Notes: generated by a model from the sequence alone, not told the origin. Shown: positions 9,480 to 19,606, counted from the first letter of the stretch. The stretch: 64,000 nucleotides of DNA from Bacteroidota bacterium (GCA_021815405.1 JAKAGV010000005.1:124001-188000); one strand, 5' to 3'. Numbers and translations are program-made.

Positions 9480-10217
9480 TTAACTACTGCGGACCTTATT
9501 ATGGAAATTCAACTTTCTTACAGGCTGAACATAATTATTAGTCGGATAACTTTCAATTTGAAATATAAATTTTTTACGTAATAGATAGGTTATCCTAAAG
9601 CTGCCGTATGCGAAAAACGGTGCTGCCAGCACATCAATAGAATAATGTACATGCTGAAGAAGAAGGGAAATTCCCGCAGCAATTGTAAATATTAATAATA
9701 AGCTTCTTAGCTGCCTGCGCATGGTTACCAGGTAAAGCAGAAAAATTGTAGCTGTGTGACCGGAAAAGAAAAGATCTTTTAACAGCAGCTTCCCTGTTCC
9801 GAAAAATTGTACGAAGGGATCATTTAACGGAATCATTTTTTGGGGTGGATCCAATGGTATTAAATACATTGCTGCTATTCTAAAAGCAATCATAACCACA
9901 TAAGACTGAATTGCGAGCATCAGTCCTTCCGGTTCCCTTGCCAGATTAATAAATGCGAGTACAAGAGAAAGGTAGATTAATAAAAAAATCAGCCAGTTTA
10001 AATCGACTGGTGAAAAGAGGCTTAGGACAGGATCGTTCAATACTATTCCATGCCTGTTTTCAACGAAATCTAAGAAATGGGTAAAAGAATATAAAATTGA
10101 TGAAAGCAAAACCAAACTCAGAATAAATTCGATTCTGAATTTTTTTTGTCCCAGCATTTTTTTCCAATTCAATAGCATTCCCGTTTTAGTTTGATTATTT
10201 TTTTTCACAGAATTCAA
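9480..10217 (-). CDS. PAP2-like membrane phosphatase-related protein
   Basis: This is a membrane protein with about six hydrophobic segments and the active-site signatures of the PAP2/sphingomyelin-synthase-like group: SGHTA (motif 2) and HVHYSIDVLAAP (motif 3). Such proteins remove or transfer phosphate groups on lipids. The frame opens with TTG at 10217, preceded by AAAGGAG at good spacing and overlapping the epimerase stop by 23 bp. An ATG at 10178 is the alternative, with a poorer ribosome site. Position suggests translational coupling to the epimerase, though no pathway link is evident. Confidence 0.75.
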   Translation of the reverse strand: MNSVKKNNQTKTGMLLNWKKMLGQKKFRIEFILSLVLLSSILYSFTHFLDFVENRHGIVLNDPVLSLFSPVDLNWLIFLLIYLSLVLAFINLAREPEGLMLAIQSYVVMIAFRIAAMYLIPLDPPQKMIPLNDPFVQFFGTGKLLLKDLFFSGHTATIFLLYLVTMRRQLRSLLLIFTIAAGISLLLQHVHYSIDVLAAPFFAYGSFRITYLLRKKFIFQIESYPTNNYVQPVRKLNFHNKVRSS

Positions 10218-10599
10218 TTAGTACTCCTTTTGTTGATTTTGGGTGAAGGAAAGCTATACTAAGCCCTTCCGCTCCTTTTCTAGGCTCCTCATCTATCAGT
10301 TGGACGCCGTTAGCTTTTGCATCTGCCAAGGCTGATTCCACATTATCAACTGCAAATGCGATATGATGTATGCCCTCTCCTTTCTTCTCAATAAATTTAC
10401 TGATCGGACCTTCCGCATCTGTTGATTCCAGTAATTCGATTTTAGTTTCGCCAAGTTTAAAAAAAGCTGTACGGGCTTTCTGATCTTTTACTTCCTCAAT
10501 GCCATAACATTTTAAACCCAGCACGCTTTCATAAAAATTAATTGATTCCTGAAGATTTTTTACTGCAATGCCGATATGTTCAATTTTTGAGGGGTTCAT
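10195..10599 (-). CDS. mce: Methylmalonyl-CoA epimerase
   Basis: This enzyme interconverts the (R) and (S) forms of methylmalonyl-CoA, linking propionyl-CoA carboxylation to the mutase. The 134-residue protein is a vicinal-oxygen-chelate fold with two repeats: IEHIGIAVKNLQESINFYESVLGL and IHHIAFAVDNVESALADA. The expected metal ligands are visible: His8 in HIGIA, His in GIHHIAF, and Glu in LIEFCEKK. Length is standard. It lies 16 bp after the mutase subunit gene, the classic arrangement. Confidence 0.95.
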   Translation of the reverse strand: MNPSKIEHIGIAVKNLQESINFYESVLGLKCYGIEEVKDQKARTAFFKLGETKIELLESTDAEGPISKFIEKKGEGIHHIAFAVDNVESALADAKANGVQLIDEEPRKGAEGLSIAFLHPKSTKGVLIEFCEKK

Positions 10600-10615
10600 T
10601 TTTAAATTTGTCGAA

Positions 10616-12298
10616 TCATATTATAACTTGTTCTTTGTATTCACCAAAAACATCTCTCATCGCATTGCAAATTTCTCCGACACTTGCATATGCTTTTACA
10701 GTATCAAGAATAAACGGCATCAAATTATCTTCGCCTCGTGCAGCTTTTTTTAGCTTATCGATTTCTTTACTAACAGCTCTGTTGTCTCTTTCAGATTTTA
10801 TCTTGTTAAGAAAATTTACTTGCTCTTCCTGAATTTTAATATCGATTTTCAGTAGATCCGGTTTTTGATTTTCTTCAACCTGAAACTTGTTTACACCGAC
10901 TACGATTTTATTCCCGCTTTCCATTTCTTTTTCAAACTTGTAAGCGGCTTCTTGAATTTCTCTCTGGACAAAGCCATTTTCAATTGCCTGAATCATACCG
11001 CCGAGTGAATCAATTTTATCAATGTAATCTTCGGCTTCTTTTTCAATTCTGTCCGTCAACGATTCAACAAAATAAGAACCTGCCAACGGATCAATTGTAT
11101 TTGCAACTCCGCTTTCGTAAGCGACAATCTGCTGAGTGCGTAGTGCCGTCATTACGGAAGCTTCAGTCGGCAGAGCGAGTGCTTCATCTTTAGAATTTGT
11201 ATGAAGACTTTGAGTGCCGCCAAGAACTGCAGCTAAAGTTTGGATAGTTACTCTAATAATATTGTTGTCGATCTGCTGTGCTGTTAATGTCGATCCTGCA
11301 GTCTGGGTATGGAACCTGAGCATCATTGAGCGCTCGTTTTTTGCCTTAAATCTTTCTTTCATTATTCTTGCCCAGAGACGGCGCGCAGCTCTATACTTTG
11401 CAACTTCCTCAAACAAATCATTGTGCGCGTTGAAGAAGAAAGACAATTGACCTGCAAAGCTGTCGATGTTCAATCCTGCTTTAAGTGCAGCTTCAACATA
11501 AGCAATTCCGTTTGCCAAAGTAAATCCGACTTCCTGCGCTGCCGTTGAGCCGGCTTCTCTAATGTGGTATCCGGAAATGGAAATTGTATTCCACTTTGGA
11601 ACTTCCTTTGAGCAGTAATCGAAAATATTAGTAACCAATCTCATCGAAGCTTTAGGTGGATAGATATAAGTTCCGCGGGCGATATATTCTTTTAAAATAT
11701 CGTTTTGAACCGTCCCGCTTATTTTGTTTTTCGAAACCCCCTGCTTTTCTGCAACGGCAATATACATTGCAAGAAGAACAGCCGCAGAAGCATTGATTGT
11801 CATTGAAGTGGAAATTTTATCGAGCGGAATTTTATCAAAAAGAATTTCCATATCTGCAAGCGTATCGATAGCAACTCCAACCTTTCCAACTTCACCGTAC
11901 GAAATCGGATCATCACTGTCGTAGCCTATTTGCGTCGGCAGATCAAATGCAACCGACAATCCCGATGTTCCTTGAGTGAGAAGATATTTATATCTTTTAT
12001 TCGACTCGGCTGCCGTACCAAAGCCGGCGTACTGACGCATCGTCCATAGTTTTCCGCGATACATTGTCGGCTGAATTCCCCGCGTGAAAGGATAGATGCC
12101 GGGAAAATTTAATTTTGATAAATATTCTTCTTCGTTAAAATCATTAGAAGTATAAATATTTTTAACGGGAGTAAAAGAAGCAGTAGTAAATTCGATTTGT
12201 CTTTCAGGATTGTGTCCGGTTGATTTCCGGTAAACGTTTGCTTCCCAATTCAGAAATGCTTTTTGAACTTTTTCTTTGAGTTCGTTTAGTTCGGACAT
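10616..12298 (-). CDS. mcmA1: Methylmalonyl-CoA mutase large-subunit catalytic (N-terminal) polypeptide
   Basis: This is the TIM-barrel half of coenzyme B12-dependent methylmalonyl-CoA mutase, which isomerises succinyl-CoA and methylmalonyl-CoA. Characteristic stretches are [87 protein letters not shown] and [15 protein letters not shown]. It is 560 residues long and stops after the barrel; the roughly 130-residue B12-binding domain with DxHxxG is absent, so it is the alpha polypeptide of a split enzyme. The B12-binding partner is not in this window. It heads the cluster with the epimerase. SD-like GAGAG lies close to the ATG. Confidence 0.93.
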   Translation of the reverse strand: MSELNELKEKVQKAFLNWEANVYRKSTGHNPERQIEFTTASFTPVKNIYTSNDFNEEEYLSKLNFPGIYPFTRGIQPTMYRGKLWTMRQYAGFGTAAESNKRYKYLLTQGTSGLSVAFDLPTQIGYDSDDPISYGEVGKVGVAIDTLADMEILFDKIPLDKISTSMTINASAAVLLAMYIAVAEKQGVSKNKISGTVQNDILKEYIARGTYIYPPKASMRLVTNIFDYCSKEVPKWNTISISGYHIREAGSTAAQEVGFTLANGIAYVEAALKAGLNIDSFAGQLSFFFNAHNDLFEEVAKYRAARRLWARIMKERFKAKNERSMMLRFHTQTAGSTLTAQQIDNNIIRVTIQTLAAVLGGTQSLHTNSKDEALALPTEASVMTALRTQQIVAYESGVANTIDPLAGSYFVESLTDRIEKEAEDYIDKIDSLGGMIQAIENGFVQREIQEAAYKFEKEMESGNKIVVGVNKFQVEENQKPDLLKIDIKIQEEQVNFLNKIKSERDNRAVSKEIDKLKKAARGEDNLMPFILDTVKAYASVGEICNAMRDVFGEYKEQVII

Positions 12299-12374
12299 CT
12301 CTCGCCTTCTTTTTAGATGTATATAAGGTACAATCTAACGTGGTTTGTCATACTTATACCTGATGCTTATGAAT

Positions 12375-13889
12375 CTATTTTTTTACTTCATCCAGATATT
12401 TTATCAGATCCTTTTTAGTAAAAGGCTTGACAATAAACTTATCGGCACCAGCAGAATAAAACTGCTTCATCTTTGCATCAAGATATTCGGTTGACAGAAT
12501 AATCACCGGTCGTTTTTGGGGATCGTTGTTCTTTATATCTTTGCAAATGCTGAGGCATTTATCCCAGTATTTCTTTTCAACGTTTAAGATAAAAATCTCA
12601 GCGTCTAATTGGATAACTTGCTCATGCTCAAAATCTCTTAATTCCATAAAATTTATCTGGTAGATATTCTTCAAGAAAGCATTTAGCAAATTGAAAGTGT
12701 CATTAGAATTATCCAGAACCAATATTTTCTTAAAAGATTCCTTTTTGCTGCTGTTCTCATTTGAGCCGGGTTTAATAACCTGCTGAGAGATAGGTAAGGT
12801 AAATGTGAATGTTGATCCAACACCTTTGATGCTGTCTACAAGAAGTGAACCTCCCATCTTTTCCAGGTATCTTTTTGCAAGCGCAAGTCCCAATCCATTG
12901 CCTTCAAAATTTCTTCCGATGTTTAGGTCTTCCTGGCTGAAAGGTCTGAAGAGATGATCGAGATATTCTGTAGAAATTCCGATACCGGAGTCTTTTATTC
13001 TGCAAACTGCAAGTTCTCTTTCTTCCAGCAAGCTGGTTTCAACTTCGATAAATCCCTGCCTTGTAAATTTAACAGCATTGTTTAATAAGTTGTTGATTGC
13101 ATTCTCAAGGCTTTGAGCATCAACATCAACAAATATATTACTGTTCAAACACATGACTTTAATATCGAGATTCTTTTCCTTTGCGGAATCAATAGCAGCT
13201 TCAACACAATTTTTTACTACGAAGTTAAGGTCAAGCGTTTCTAAATTTAAAACATAATTTCCAGCTTCAATCTGAGCAAACTCAAGCATTTGAGTAATGC
13301 TGTTGTAAAGCCGCTCGCTGCCACTGTAGAGATTATCAAGATAAATTCTGTCTTCGGAATTTATTTTGTCTTTCATACTCTCCTTAATTATGGAAGAGTA
13401 GCCGAGTACAATATTCAGTGGGGTTCTCAGTTCATGCGAAAGGACTGTTAAAAAAGTATCCTTCAACCGCTCTGCTTCTTTATTACCATCTCTGGCTTTT
13501 TTTACTTCTGCTTCGGCAAGAACGACTTCGGTTTGATCTTCATGAAAAAGAACGACATAAGTTTTATCATCAAATGAAGATTGAAACAACTTTGTCCTAA
13601 AAATCGGAATAGTGGTTTCTTTACTCTTTAATAAAGAATCTGCATAGTTGTTAATAAAACGGTAACCGCCTTTTTCAAAAGTTTCGAGAATTGCCTTATG
13701 AGCTCCGCTTTCTTTTAGGACAGAATCATTAAAGATCGAATATTCGTTTAGTTCCGAGATATTAAAGCCCCATTGAAAAGTAAATGCATGGTTTACATAG
13801 ACAATTTTACCTTCAAAATTAATGATCTGGATCGGAAACGGAATCTGATCATAAAGCATTCTGAAATATTTATTGAAAGATTCTGGCAT
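12375..13889 (-). CDS. PAS sensor histidine kinase with C-terminal pseudo-receiver
   Basis: Domains in order are PAS (about 8-120), a HisKA dimerisation domain with phospho-acceptor His152 in LSHELRTPLN, HATPase_c with N box NAINNLLNNAVKF (264-275), G1 KDSGIG and G2 GNGLGLAL, and a receiver-like domain (about 385-504). In the receiver the phosphorylated Asp is replaced by Asn436 (FILNVEK), while the conserved Thr/Ser (LST) and Lys488 (KPF) remain. It is soluble, with no membrane helices. Its start is 3 bp after the stop of the GAF kinase gene, so the two are coupled. It may receive a signal from the GAF protein (inference). Confidence 0.9.
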   Translation of the reverse strand: MPESFNKYFRMLYDQIPFPIQIINFEGKIVYVNHAFTFQWGFNISELNEYSIFNDSVLKESGAHKAILETFEKGGYRFINNYADSLLKSKETTIPIFRTKLFQSSFDDKTYVVLFHEDQTEVVLAEAEVKKARDGNKEAERLKDTFLTVLSHELRTPLNIVLGYSSIIKESMKDKINSEDRIYLDNLYSGSERLYNSITQMLEFAQIEAGNYVLNLETLDLNFVVKNCVEAAIDSAKEKNLDIKVMCLNSNIFVDVDAQSLENAINNLLNNAVKFTRQGFIEVETSLLEERELAVCRIKDSGIGISTEYLDHLFRPFSQEDLNIGRNFEGNGLGLALAKRYLEKMGGSLLVDSIKGVGSTFTFTLPISQQVIKPGSNENSSKKESFKKILVLDNSNDTFNLLNAFLKNIYQINFMELRDFEHEQVIQLDAEIFILNVEKKYWDKCLSICKDIKNNDPQKRPVIILSTEYLDAKMKQFYSAGADKFIVKPFTKKDLIKYLDEVKK

Positions 13890-13892
13890 ATT

Positions 13893-15194
13893 TTAAATTA
13901 CCGGAAGAGAAAATTGGATTATTGCACTGGGAGATCTTTTTAAGATCTTGATTTGTCCGTTATGTCTGTCGATTATGCTCTTGCATAAGTATAGACCGTA
14001 ACTCGTCCTTCCTGCCGCAATCACTTCATAAAATGGATTTTCAATTTCATCCGGGAAACCTGGTCCGTTGTCTTCAACTTCAACGTAAATAAAATTGTCC
14101 CTATAAAAAGATCTGACAGTTAAGGTCGCATCATTTCTTGCTTCTGCTGCATTATTAAAAAGATGAACAAGCAAATGCTGTATTTGTTCGGAATCGTAAT
14201 TGCATAATGGTATTGCATTGAATTCAGTCTTAAAGAATATCTTATAAAACTTTTTCATCGGCGAAAGATATTTTATTACAGATTGAATAGTACGGTTCAG
14301 GTCTCCGGTGTCTTTATTCAAATTCATTATTGAAGTCTCAATCAGCACCTGCGCGTATTTTTGAATATTACGGATACTGTCGATGACAACTTTCGATTTC
14401 AGCATTAACCGGTCGAACAATATTGAATCAGGATTTTGATCACTTAAATCTTTTTGAGTTTTTTCTATCACTCTCATCAAACTTTCGGTTTCGAGTAAAG
14501 CGAGATGAACCAAGCCCTGTAACGATTGACCAATTTCCGAATCGATACTTGATTTAAGTGCTTTTCTTTCGGATTGAATAAGCTGGATGTTCGCTTCATT
14601 AAGAGCATTATAAGCATTTATTTGCCCGTTATATAGCTGCGCGTTCCTGATTGCTGTAGCAGCCTGACCTGCAAGTATTTCAAAGGTATCAGTAATTTCA
14701 CGGGCTTTTATTTTGTGAAGATGCTTACTATCAACATAAATTACACCGATCTTTTTTTCTTCGGTTATCAGCGGTGAGCAGAGTATTGTTTGAAGTTCAA
14801 GGCGGAGAATGCTTTTACTTGCATCGTATTCGGTATCGCTTTGTGCTCCTTCAATAAATTTCGATTGACCAGTGTTAAAAACATCTTTAACTACTGTGGT
14901 GCTTACATTAAACATATCTTCAGGCAGCCTGCTGCCTTCGGAATCCAAACCAATCTTAAATTCAAGGATATCGTTTGCGGATCTTAAAACTATAAAACCT
15001 CGGTCTGAGTTTGTAAGCGAAATTGCGTTTTTAAGTACCAGTCCCAGAACATCTTCAAGTATTAGTGTGCTATTAATGCTTTTGACTATATCAAGAATTA
15101 CTTCGAGATTCTTAACTTTTTCAGAAGTCTCTTCGACGCCGGGTTTTATCCTGTCAAGATTATCGATGTTCTTCTTGAATTCTACAAACTTCAT
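13893..15194 (-). CDS. GAF-domain sensor kinase-like protein
   Basis: A GAF domain (about 30-190, with ICSPLITEEKKIGVIYVDS) is followed by a helical dimerisation region and a HATPase_c domain (about 315-433) with N box LVHLFNNAAEA, G1 DNGPGF and G2 SYGLYLCKSI. The usual H-E/D-x-x-x-P phospho-acceptor motif is not seen; the only histidine in the dimer helix is in GLVHLALLE. It may be an atypical kinase or act together with the following PAS kinase. There are no membrane segments. It is the first gene of a two-gene unit. Confidence 0.82.
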   Translation of the reverse strand: MKFVEFKKNIDNLDRIKPGVEETSEKVKNLEVILDIVKSINSTLILEDVLGLVLKNAISLTNSDRGFIVLRSANDILEFKIGLDSEGSRLPEDMFNVSTTVVKDVFNTGQSKFIEGAQSDTEYDASKSILRLELQTILCSPLITEEKKIGVIYVDSKHLHKIKAREITDTFEILAGQAATAIRNAQLYNGQINAYNALNEANIQLIQSERKALKSSIDSEIGQSLQGLVHLALLETESLMRVIEKTQKDLSDQNPDSILFDRLMLKSKVVIDSIRNIQKYAQVLIETSIMNLNKDTGDLNRTIQSVIKYLSPMKKFYKIFFKTEFNAIPLCNYDSEQIQHLLVHLFNNAAEARNDATLTVRSFYRDNFIYVEVEDNGPGFPDEIENPFYEVIAAGRTSYGLYLCKSIIDRHNGQIKILKRSPSAIIQFSLPVI

Positions 15195-15323
15195 TTACTG
15201 TTATTTAAATCGTTTTTAGTTAGCGGGCTTAATATAAGCTTTTAGATATAAATTATAAACAATCTTCATCAAAAAGGGAAATAAAATTAGTAGGATTTTT
15301 TCTATAGTAACAGCGGGGGGTGG

Positions 15324-16565
15324 TTAATTTATTGTTGCCAGCAGTTCATTTATCCTCTTAACCATAAATTCGGTTTCCATTTTCTTGAATAGCGTAAGAG
15401 ATGATTTTAAATGTTTAACTGCTTTCTGTTTCATTTTATTTTCAATGTATAGAATGCCGAGCTCGAATAAAGTCTCTGCCTGGTTAAGCGGGTTGTTGAG
15501 TTCTGAATTTATCCGTAAGCTAGTCATATAATAACTCTCAGCCATTTCGTAATGATGCAGTTTTCTTTCGATAATTCCCTTTATTTTATAAAGATCGGCA
15601 ATCGAGAGCCTATCGTTTATCTTATAACAGATGTCCATTGATTTTTCTGCAAACGCACTTGCTAAAGGGAAGTCATCCAGTTGTGAATAAACGAAAGCCT
15701 TACTTAAGTAAGATAATGCAAGGTCTGGCAGATAATCTGCCTTCATTGCAATAGCAATACTCCCGTCGAATTCTTTTAACGCAGTCTCGTACTCTCCCTT
15801 TTGGGCATGAAGCATTCCCAAATTATGTCTAAGCTGGGAAATGCGTCTCATATCTTTCATTTTATCATATTTAATTAAAGCACGCTGATAATAGAACAAA
15901 GCCTCATCATGTTTGCCCTGCATGTTACTTAGAATGCCAAGGTTCATTTCAACCATTCCGATTAGTGCAATATCAGTCCGAGGATTAAGAAATGTCAAAC
16001 TGTTTTCAAAACTGCTTCTAGCTTTTTTGAAATTTCCTTTGTCGCCGTATATTGTACCGAGGAGGTTATTGCATTTTGCAATGCCGCGAAGATCTTTATG
16101 CCGGTTGAATAATTTTTTAGCGCGGTTAATATGGTTTATACTATCTTCCCACTGTGCCTGACGACTGAAAACTTCTCCAAGTGCAAGCAATGAATAAGCT
16201 GCAATGTTTTCGAGATCGGGATATTTATTAACTACGGTAAGAGTCCTATCAAATATCTGGCTTGCTGTTTCAAGTTCGCCACGGGAAATACAAATTTCAC
16301 CAAGATATAAAAGCAGCTCGATAAACTTAATTGTGTTTAAACGTTCAGAGGCAAAAGTAATGAGTAGTTCTACATTTGCATTGAATAAACTTTTTTGATC
16401 TGGGTTTGAGAGTAGCTGTTCTTTATCTGAAGTAGGGATAGATGATCGAGAGCTTTTTGCTTTGCTGGAAGATTTTTTAAGTAACTCTTCAAACTCCGAA
16501 ATCTGTTTTTTACTAAAGAAGTTTGACAGGATATTAATAATAATATCTAATGTAGAGTTGGGCAA
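15324..16565 (-). CDS. Tetratricopeptide repeat protein, 413 aa
   Basis: About eight TPR units fill residues 80-410; examples are YLGEICISRGELETASQIFDRTL, NLLGTIYGDKGNFKKARSSFENSL, NLGILSNMQGKHDEALFYYQRAL and NLGMLHAQKGEYETALKEFDGSI. The N-terminal 60 residues are Ser-rich. There is no signal peptide or enzymatic domain, so it is a cytoplasmic protein-interaction module; its place upstream of the two sensor kinases suggests signalling, as inference. The frame opens with TTG at 16565; no in-frame ATG lies nearby and the first TPR would be lost with later starts, so TTG is accepted with caution. Confidence 0.82.
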   Translation of the reverse strand: MPNSTLDIIINILSNFFSKKQISEFEELLKKSSSKAKSSRSSIPTSDKEQLLSNPDQKSLFNANVELLITFASERLNTIKFIELLLYLGEICISRGELETASQIFDRTLTVVNKYPDLENIAAYSLLALGEVFSRQAQWEDSINHINRAKKLFNRHKDLRGIAKCNNLLGTIYGDKGNFKKARSSFENSLTFLNPRTDIALIGMVEMNLGILSNMQGKHDEALFYYQRALIKYDKMKDMRRISQLRHNLGMLHAQKGEYETALKEFDGSIAIAMKADYLPDLALSYLSKAFVYSQLDDFPLASAFAEKSMDICYKINDRLSIADLYKIKGIIERKLHHYEMAESYYMTSLRINSELNNPLNQAETLFELGILYIENKMKQKAVKHLKSSLTLFKKMETEFMVKRINELLATIN

Positions 16566-16660
16566 TTTTTGAGCTTTGTATTAATGTAAAATCTTTACTC
16601 GTCCCTAAATTCTTATAATTTCACTTAAAAATCAATTGCCGGATAAATATTTCTTTAAAA

Positions 16661-19606
16661 TTAATTTCTGAGGAGTTTGTATGATAAAAACCATTCCCAG
16701 GAATTTCCTTTCGAATGCCAGGCTTCAGCAATGCCTGCAGAGAATGTAGATTCTAAATTAAACCAATGACGAAATACAAAATTGATTTGAGTGCCGAGGT
16801 CAATCCATTCCTTTGGCTGCGACGAAGCTAGCAAAAGCGATTGCGAAAATACCGAAAGGCTGATGTGGCTTAAGTAATGCTGACCGATAGCAGCATCACT
16901 AAATCGGAGCGGAGGCAATTCATCTTCAAGCATTAGTTTACCAAATTTTTCTGCCGCCAAACTATATATTGGTATGCCGGGAAACCGAAATACTTTTCTG
17001 TATTGCATAACATCGACATCTTCAAGAGGTCTATTGCCAAAGCCGCCAAAATAAAATTTTGCCTGGACGACTCTATCGGTCAATATACTCCAGCCACCGG
17101 CAATCTTAAGATGAAAAGTATTATGAGGATAAAGCCATGTAAGGTAATGGTCCCATTCGCCGTATATTTGTCCGGCAACTAAAAGTCTGGGGACTTCGGT
17201 ACCGAATGCCATTGCAGTTGTATTGAATTCATCTCCTTCCTCAAAGTCTATGCTGCCGATACTTCGCCGTAAGTTTTTCGCATTGAGTGTAGTTTGGAGA
17301 ACACTGAAATTAGGCTGCGAAACACGGACAAGGTTATCATTAATGAATTCTATGTCTTTATAATAATCAAGAGAAACTGACTGCATAATTTTCAGCGGAT
17401 TATCATAAACCCAGTAGTTGGTATATCCCAAAGTTAGCTTTGTTCCTATCATTCCTCGCTTACGCTGATTGAATAGATCATAGAAGTCGCCTGGGTTATA
17501 ATTGATTCCTATCGTAAACCGTTTTTTATATTCATACTTGCCTTTGATGTGGAAGAGAGGAATTTTCGCCTTTGATTTAAATGGCGAGATTCCAAATTCA
17601 AAGGTAAGATCATTAACAATTAAAGGATCGGAGATATGAGTAAAAATTCCTATGACTTTTTGATCCTGAAATCCTGTAATTACTGGGATAAAAGTCAGCA
17701 CTTTAAGATTTGCAAGTGAATTGTAATTTGTAAAGTTTCTTGGCTGAACAGTATCCGGCAGCGGATCATCATCCTGCTTCAATGCTAATTTAGTTAGTTC
17801 GGGGTCTTTTTCAACCACTTTTTCACCAAGATAATTTATTGCCGGAAGATGATTGGCGGATTTGTTCGGAATAATTACAGGCGTAAATCCTTTTGGTGTA
17901 AATTCAAAAGCGAATAACGAATCCTTGTTTAAATATACCGGCTTAAAGAGACCGGTTAGAACATTGCTAAGCGGTTCTATGTCGGCATTATCTAAATTAT
18001 CTCTATAAATATTTGAAACGCCGTTTACATATGCATTCCAGAATAAATATTTTCCATCAGGGCTCCAAGATGGACTTTCAGGCGAACCTTTATCTGCAAT
18101 TGTTTCGTATTTGAATGAGCTTCCGTCTTTCAAACTGTCGCAGTTAACTAAAATAAGTGACTGATCTCCATTTGCTCTGTGTAGTATAGCGGCGAGGTAT
18201 TTCCCATTTGGGCTGATAGACAAATCATAAATTTCATCATCGGCATTAAACTTAATGAGCGGGACTAAATTTTTATAAGGATAAGGCGAAACAACCAAAG
18301 ATACTTCTGCATTGGAATGTAATACGCCCCAGAGGTCGTGAGTTGTTGATGTTATTGTCAGGTCACCTACACGGCAGTCTGCAAAAAGAACTTTCGTATC
18401 ATTAGTTGATGTTTGAAGAACGCAGACATCCCGGTATAATTCATTATTCTTTGTTGTATAGAAAAATAATCCAAGGTCTTTATCGTAGGCTGTAGAAGCC
18501 ACTTTAATAAGGCTTGGTGTTGGAAGAGTGCCGATTCTATCTGACGCACCATTCTTTAAATTCAGAGTTTGAATCCCGGCTAAATAATTCGGTGTGTGAT
18601 AACCGAAGATCATCGTTGAATCCTGCTGGATGTAATACGGTTCTGTTACCCAGCCTATGGCTTTATTTTTAAGTTGTCGCATTGGAGTAAGCCCGGCAGA
18701 TTCTATTTTTTTTATATTCTTTCCTTGGAATTTTTTTTCATAAAAAATAAAATCATTCCACGCTTTGTCGAGGCTTATTCCATAAATTTTTTCAAACTTA
18801 TTGAGGAAGCCTTCGTAAAAATCATTCGGCTCTTCCTTGAACCAATCTATCAGTTTATCCGATCCGTATTTTATTGAAAGATATGAGCAGAACCTTTCAC
18901 CATAAATATAATAAAGTGTTCCAAGTAAAAAATTAGTAAGAGTCGTTTTGGAATCGAGCTCGATATAACCAGGAAATCTAACAGAATCAGCTACCATGCT
19001 TCTAAAGAACATCTCATCAAAATTCCCAAGCACCCTTCCGAAGCCGCCATTTAGCCATGTTTCTAGAAATACCGCAATTCCTTCCTGATGCCAACGTGGA
19101 GTAAAACGACTGTAGTTTGTTAGCAAGCTGTAAAATATTGAAAGCGGCTGTACCTGTTCTGGTGATACTTTTGAAAATATTGATCTGGTTACCTTTTCAA
19201 CATTTGAAGCATGGTCATCAACAACAACATGAACCAGTTCATGGCTAAGTACCCACTGGAATCTTTCGTTAAATGGGATATTCTCGTACTCATGTTCGAA
19301 GGGCTCTATTTCCAAACGAATAAAATTTTCGGGAACCGTTGTTGTAGAAGCAAAACCGTAGTCGCTTGCATCGTAAAGACTGATTACTATTTTTTCCGAA
19401 GGGGTGTAATCGAACAGTTTCATAAGCGTGCGAAGCGAGGTTTCTGCACTATTAATTATGTGCGGAACAAGATACGCCTGCTCAGGCTTGTAAATTACTT
19501 TAAAATGTTCGCTATCTTTTTCCAACCATCCAGACTGTGCCTTCAGAGTTACGGTAAGAATAAGATAAATGAAAATAAGACTGTAAAAGCTATTTCTGAC
19601 TATCAA
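16661..19606 (-). CDS. Exported MA-type metallopeptidase / beta-propeller / barrel protein, 981 aa
   Basis: A signal peptide (1-24, ending LKAQ) leads into a gluzincin-like peptidase domain (about 25-290) with SHELVH (His122, Glu123, His126) and a later Glu175 in RWHQEGIAVFLE. Residues about 310-600 form a TolB/PD40-type propeller, with SPNGKYLAAIL and SWSPDGKYLFWN as typical blade motifs. The last 330 residues are aromatic-rich strands that look like an outer-membrane barrel, ending in YKLLRN. The start is TTG (19606): it gives a complete signal peptide and no ATG occurs before residue 62. The substrate is unknown. The triple arrangement suggests a surface-anchored protease. Confidence 0.85.
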   Translation of the reverse strand: MIVRNSFYSLIFIYLILTVTLKAQSGWLEKDSEHFKVIYKPEQAYLVPHIINSAETSLRTLMKLFDYTPSEKIVISLYDASDYGFASTTTVPENFIRLEIEPFEHEYENIPFNERFQWVLSHELVHVVVDDHASNVEKVTRSIFSKVSPEQVQPLSIFYSLLTNYSRFTPRWHQEGIAVFLETWLNGGFGRVLGNFDEMFFRSMVADSVRFPGYIELDSKTTLTNFLLGTLYYIYGERFCSYLSIKYGSDKLIDWFKEEPNDFYEGFLNKFEKIYGISLDKAWNDFIFYEKKFQGKNIKKIESAGLTPMRQLKNKAIGWVTEPYYIQQDSTMIFGYHTPNYLAGIQTLNLKNGASDRIGTLPTPSLIKVASTAYDKDLGLFFYTTKNNELYRDVCVLQTSTNDTKVLFADCRVGDLTITSTTHDLWGVLHSNAEVSLVVSPYPYKNLVPLIKFNADDEIYDLSISPNGKYLAAILHRANGDQSLILVNCDSLKDGSSFKYETIADKGSPESPSWSPDGKYLFWNAYVNGVSNIYRDNLDNADIEPLSNVLTGLFKPVYLNKDSLFAFEFTPKGFTPVIIPNKSANHLPAINYLGEKVVEKDPELTKLALKQDDDPLPDTVQPRNFTNYNSLANLKVLTFIPVITGFQDQKVIGIFTHISDPLIVNDLTFEFGISPFKSKAKIPLFHIKGKYEYKKRFTIGINYNPGDFYDLFNQRKRGMIGTKLTLGYTNYWVYDNPLKIMQSVSLDYYKDIEFINDNLVRVSQPNFSVLQTTLNAKNLRRSIGSIDFEEGDEFNTTAMAFGTEVPRLLVAGQIYGEWDHYLTWLYPHNTFHLKIAGGWSILTDRVVQAKFYFGGFGNRPLEDVDVMQYRKVFRFPGIPIYSLAAEKFGKLMLEDELPPLRFSDAAIGQHYLSHISLSVFSQSLLLASSQPKEWIDLGTQINFVFRHWFNLESTFSAGIAEAWHSKGNSWEWFLSYKLLRN

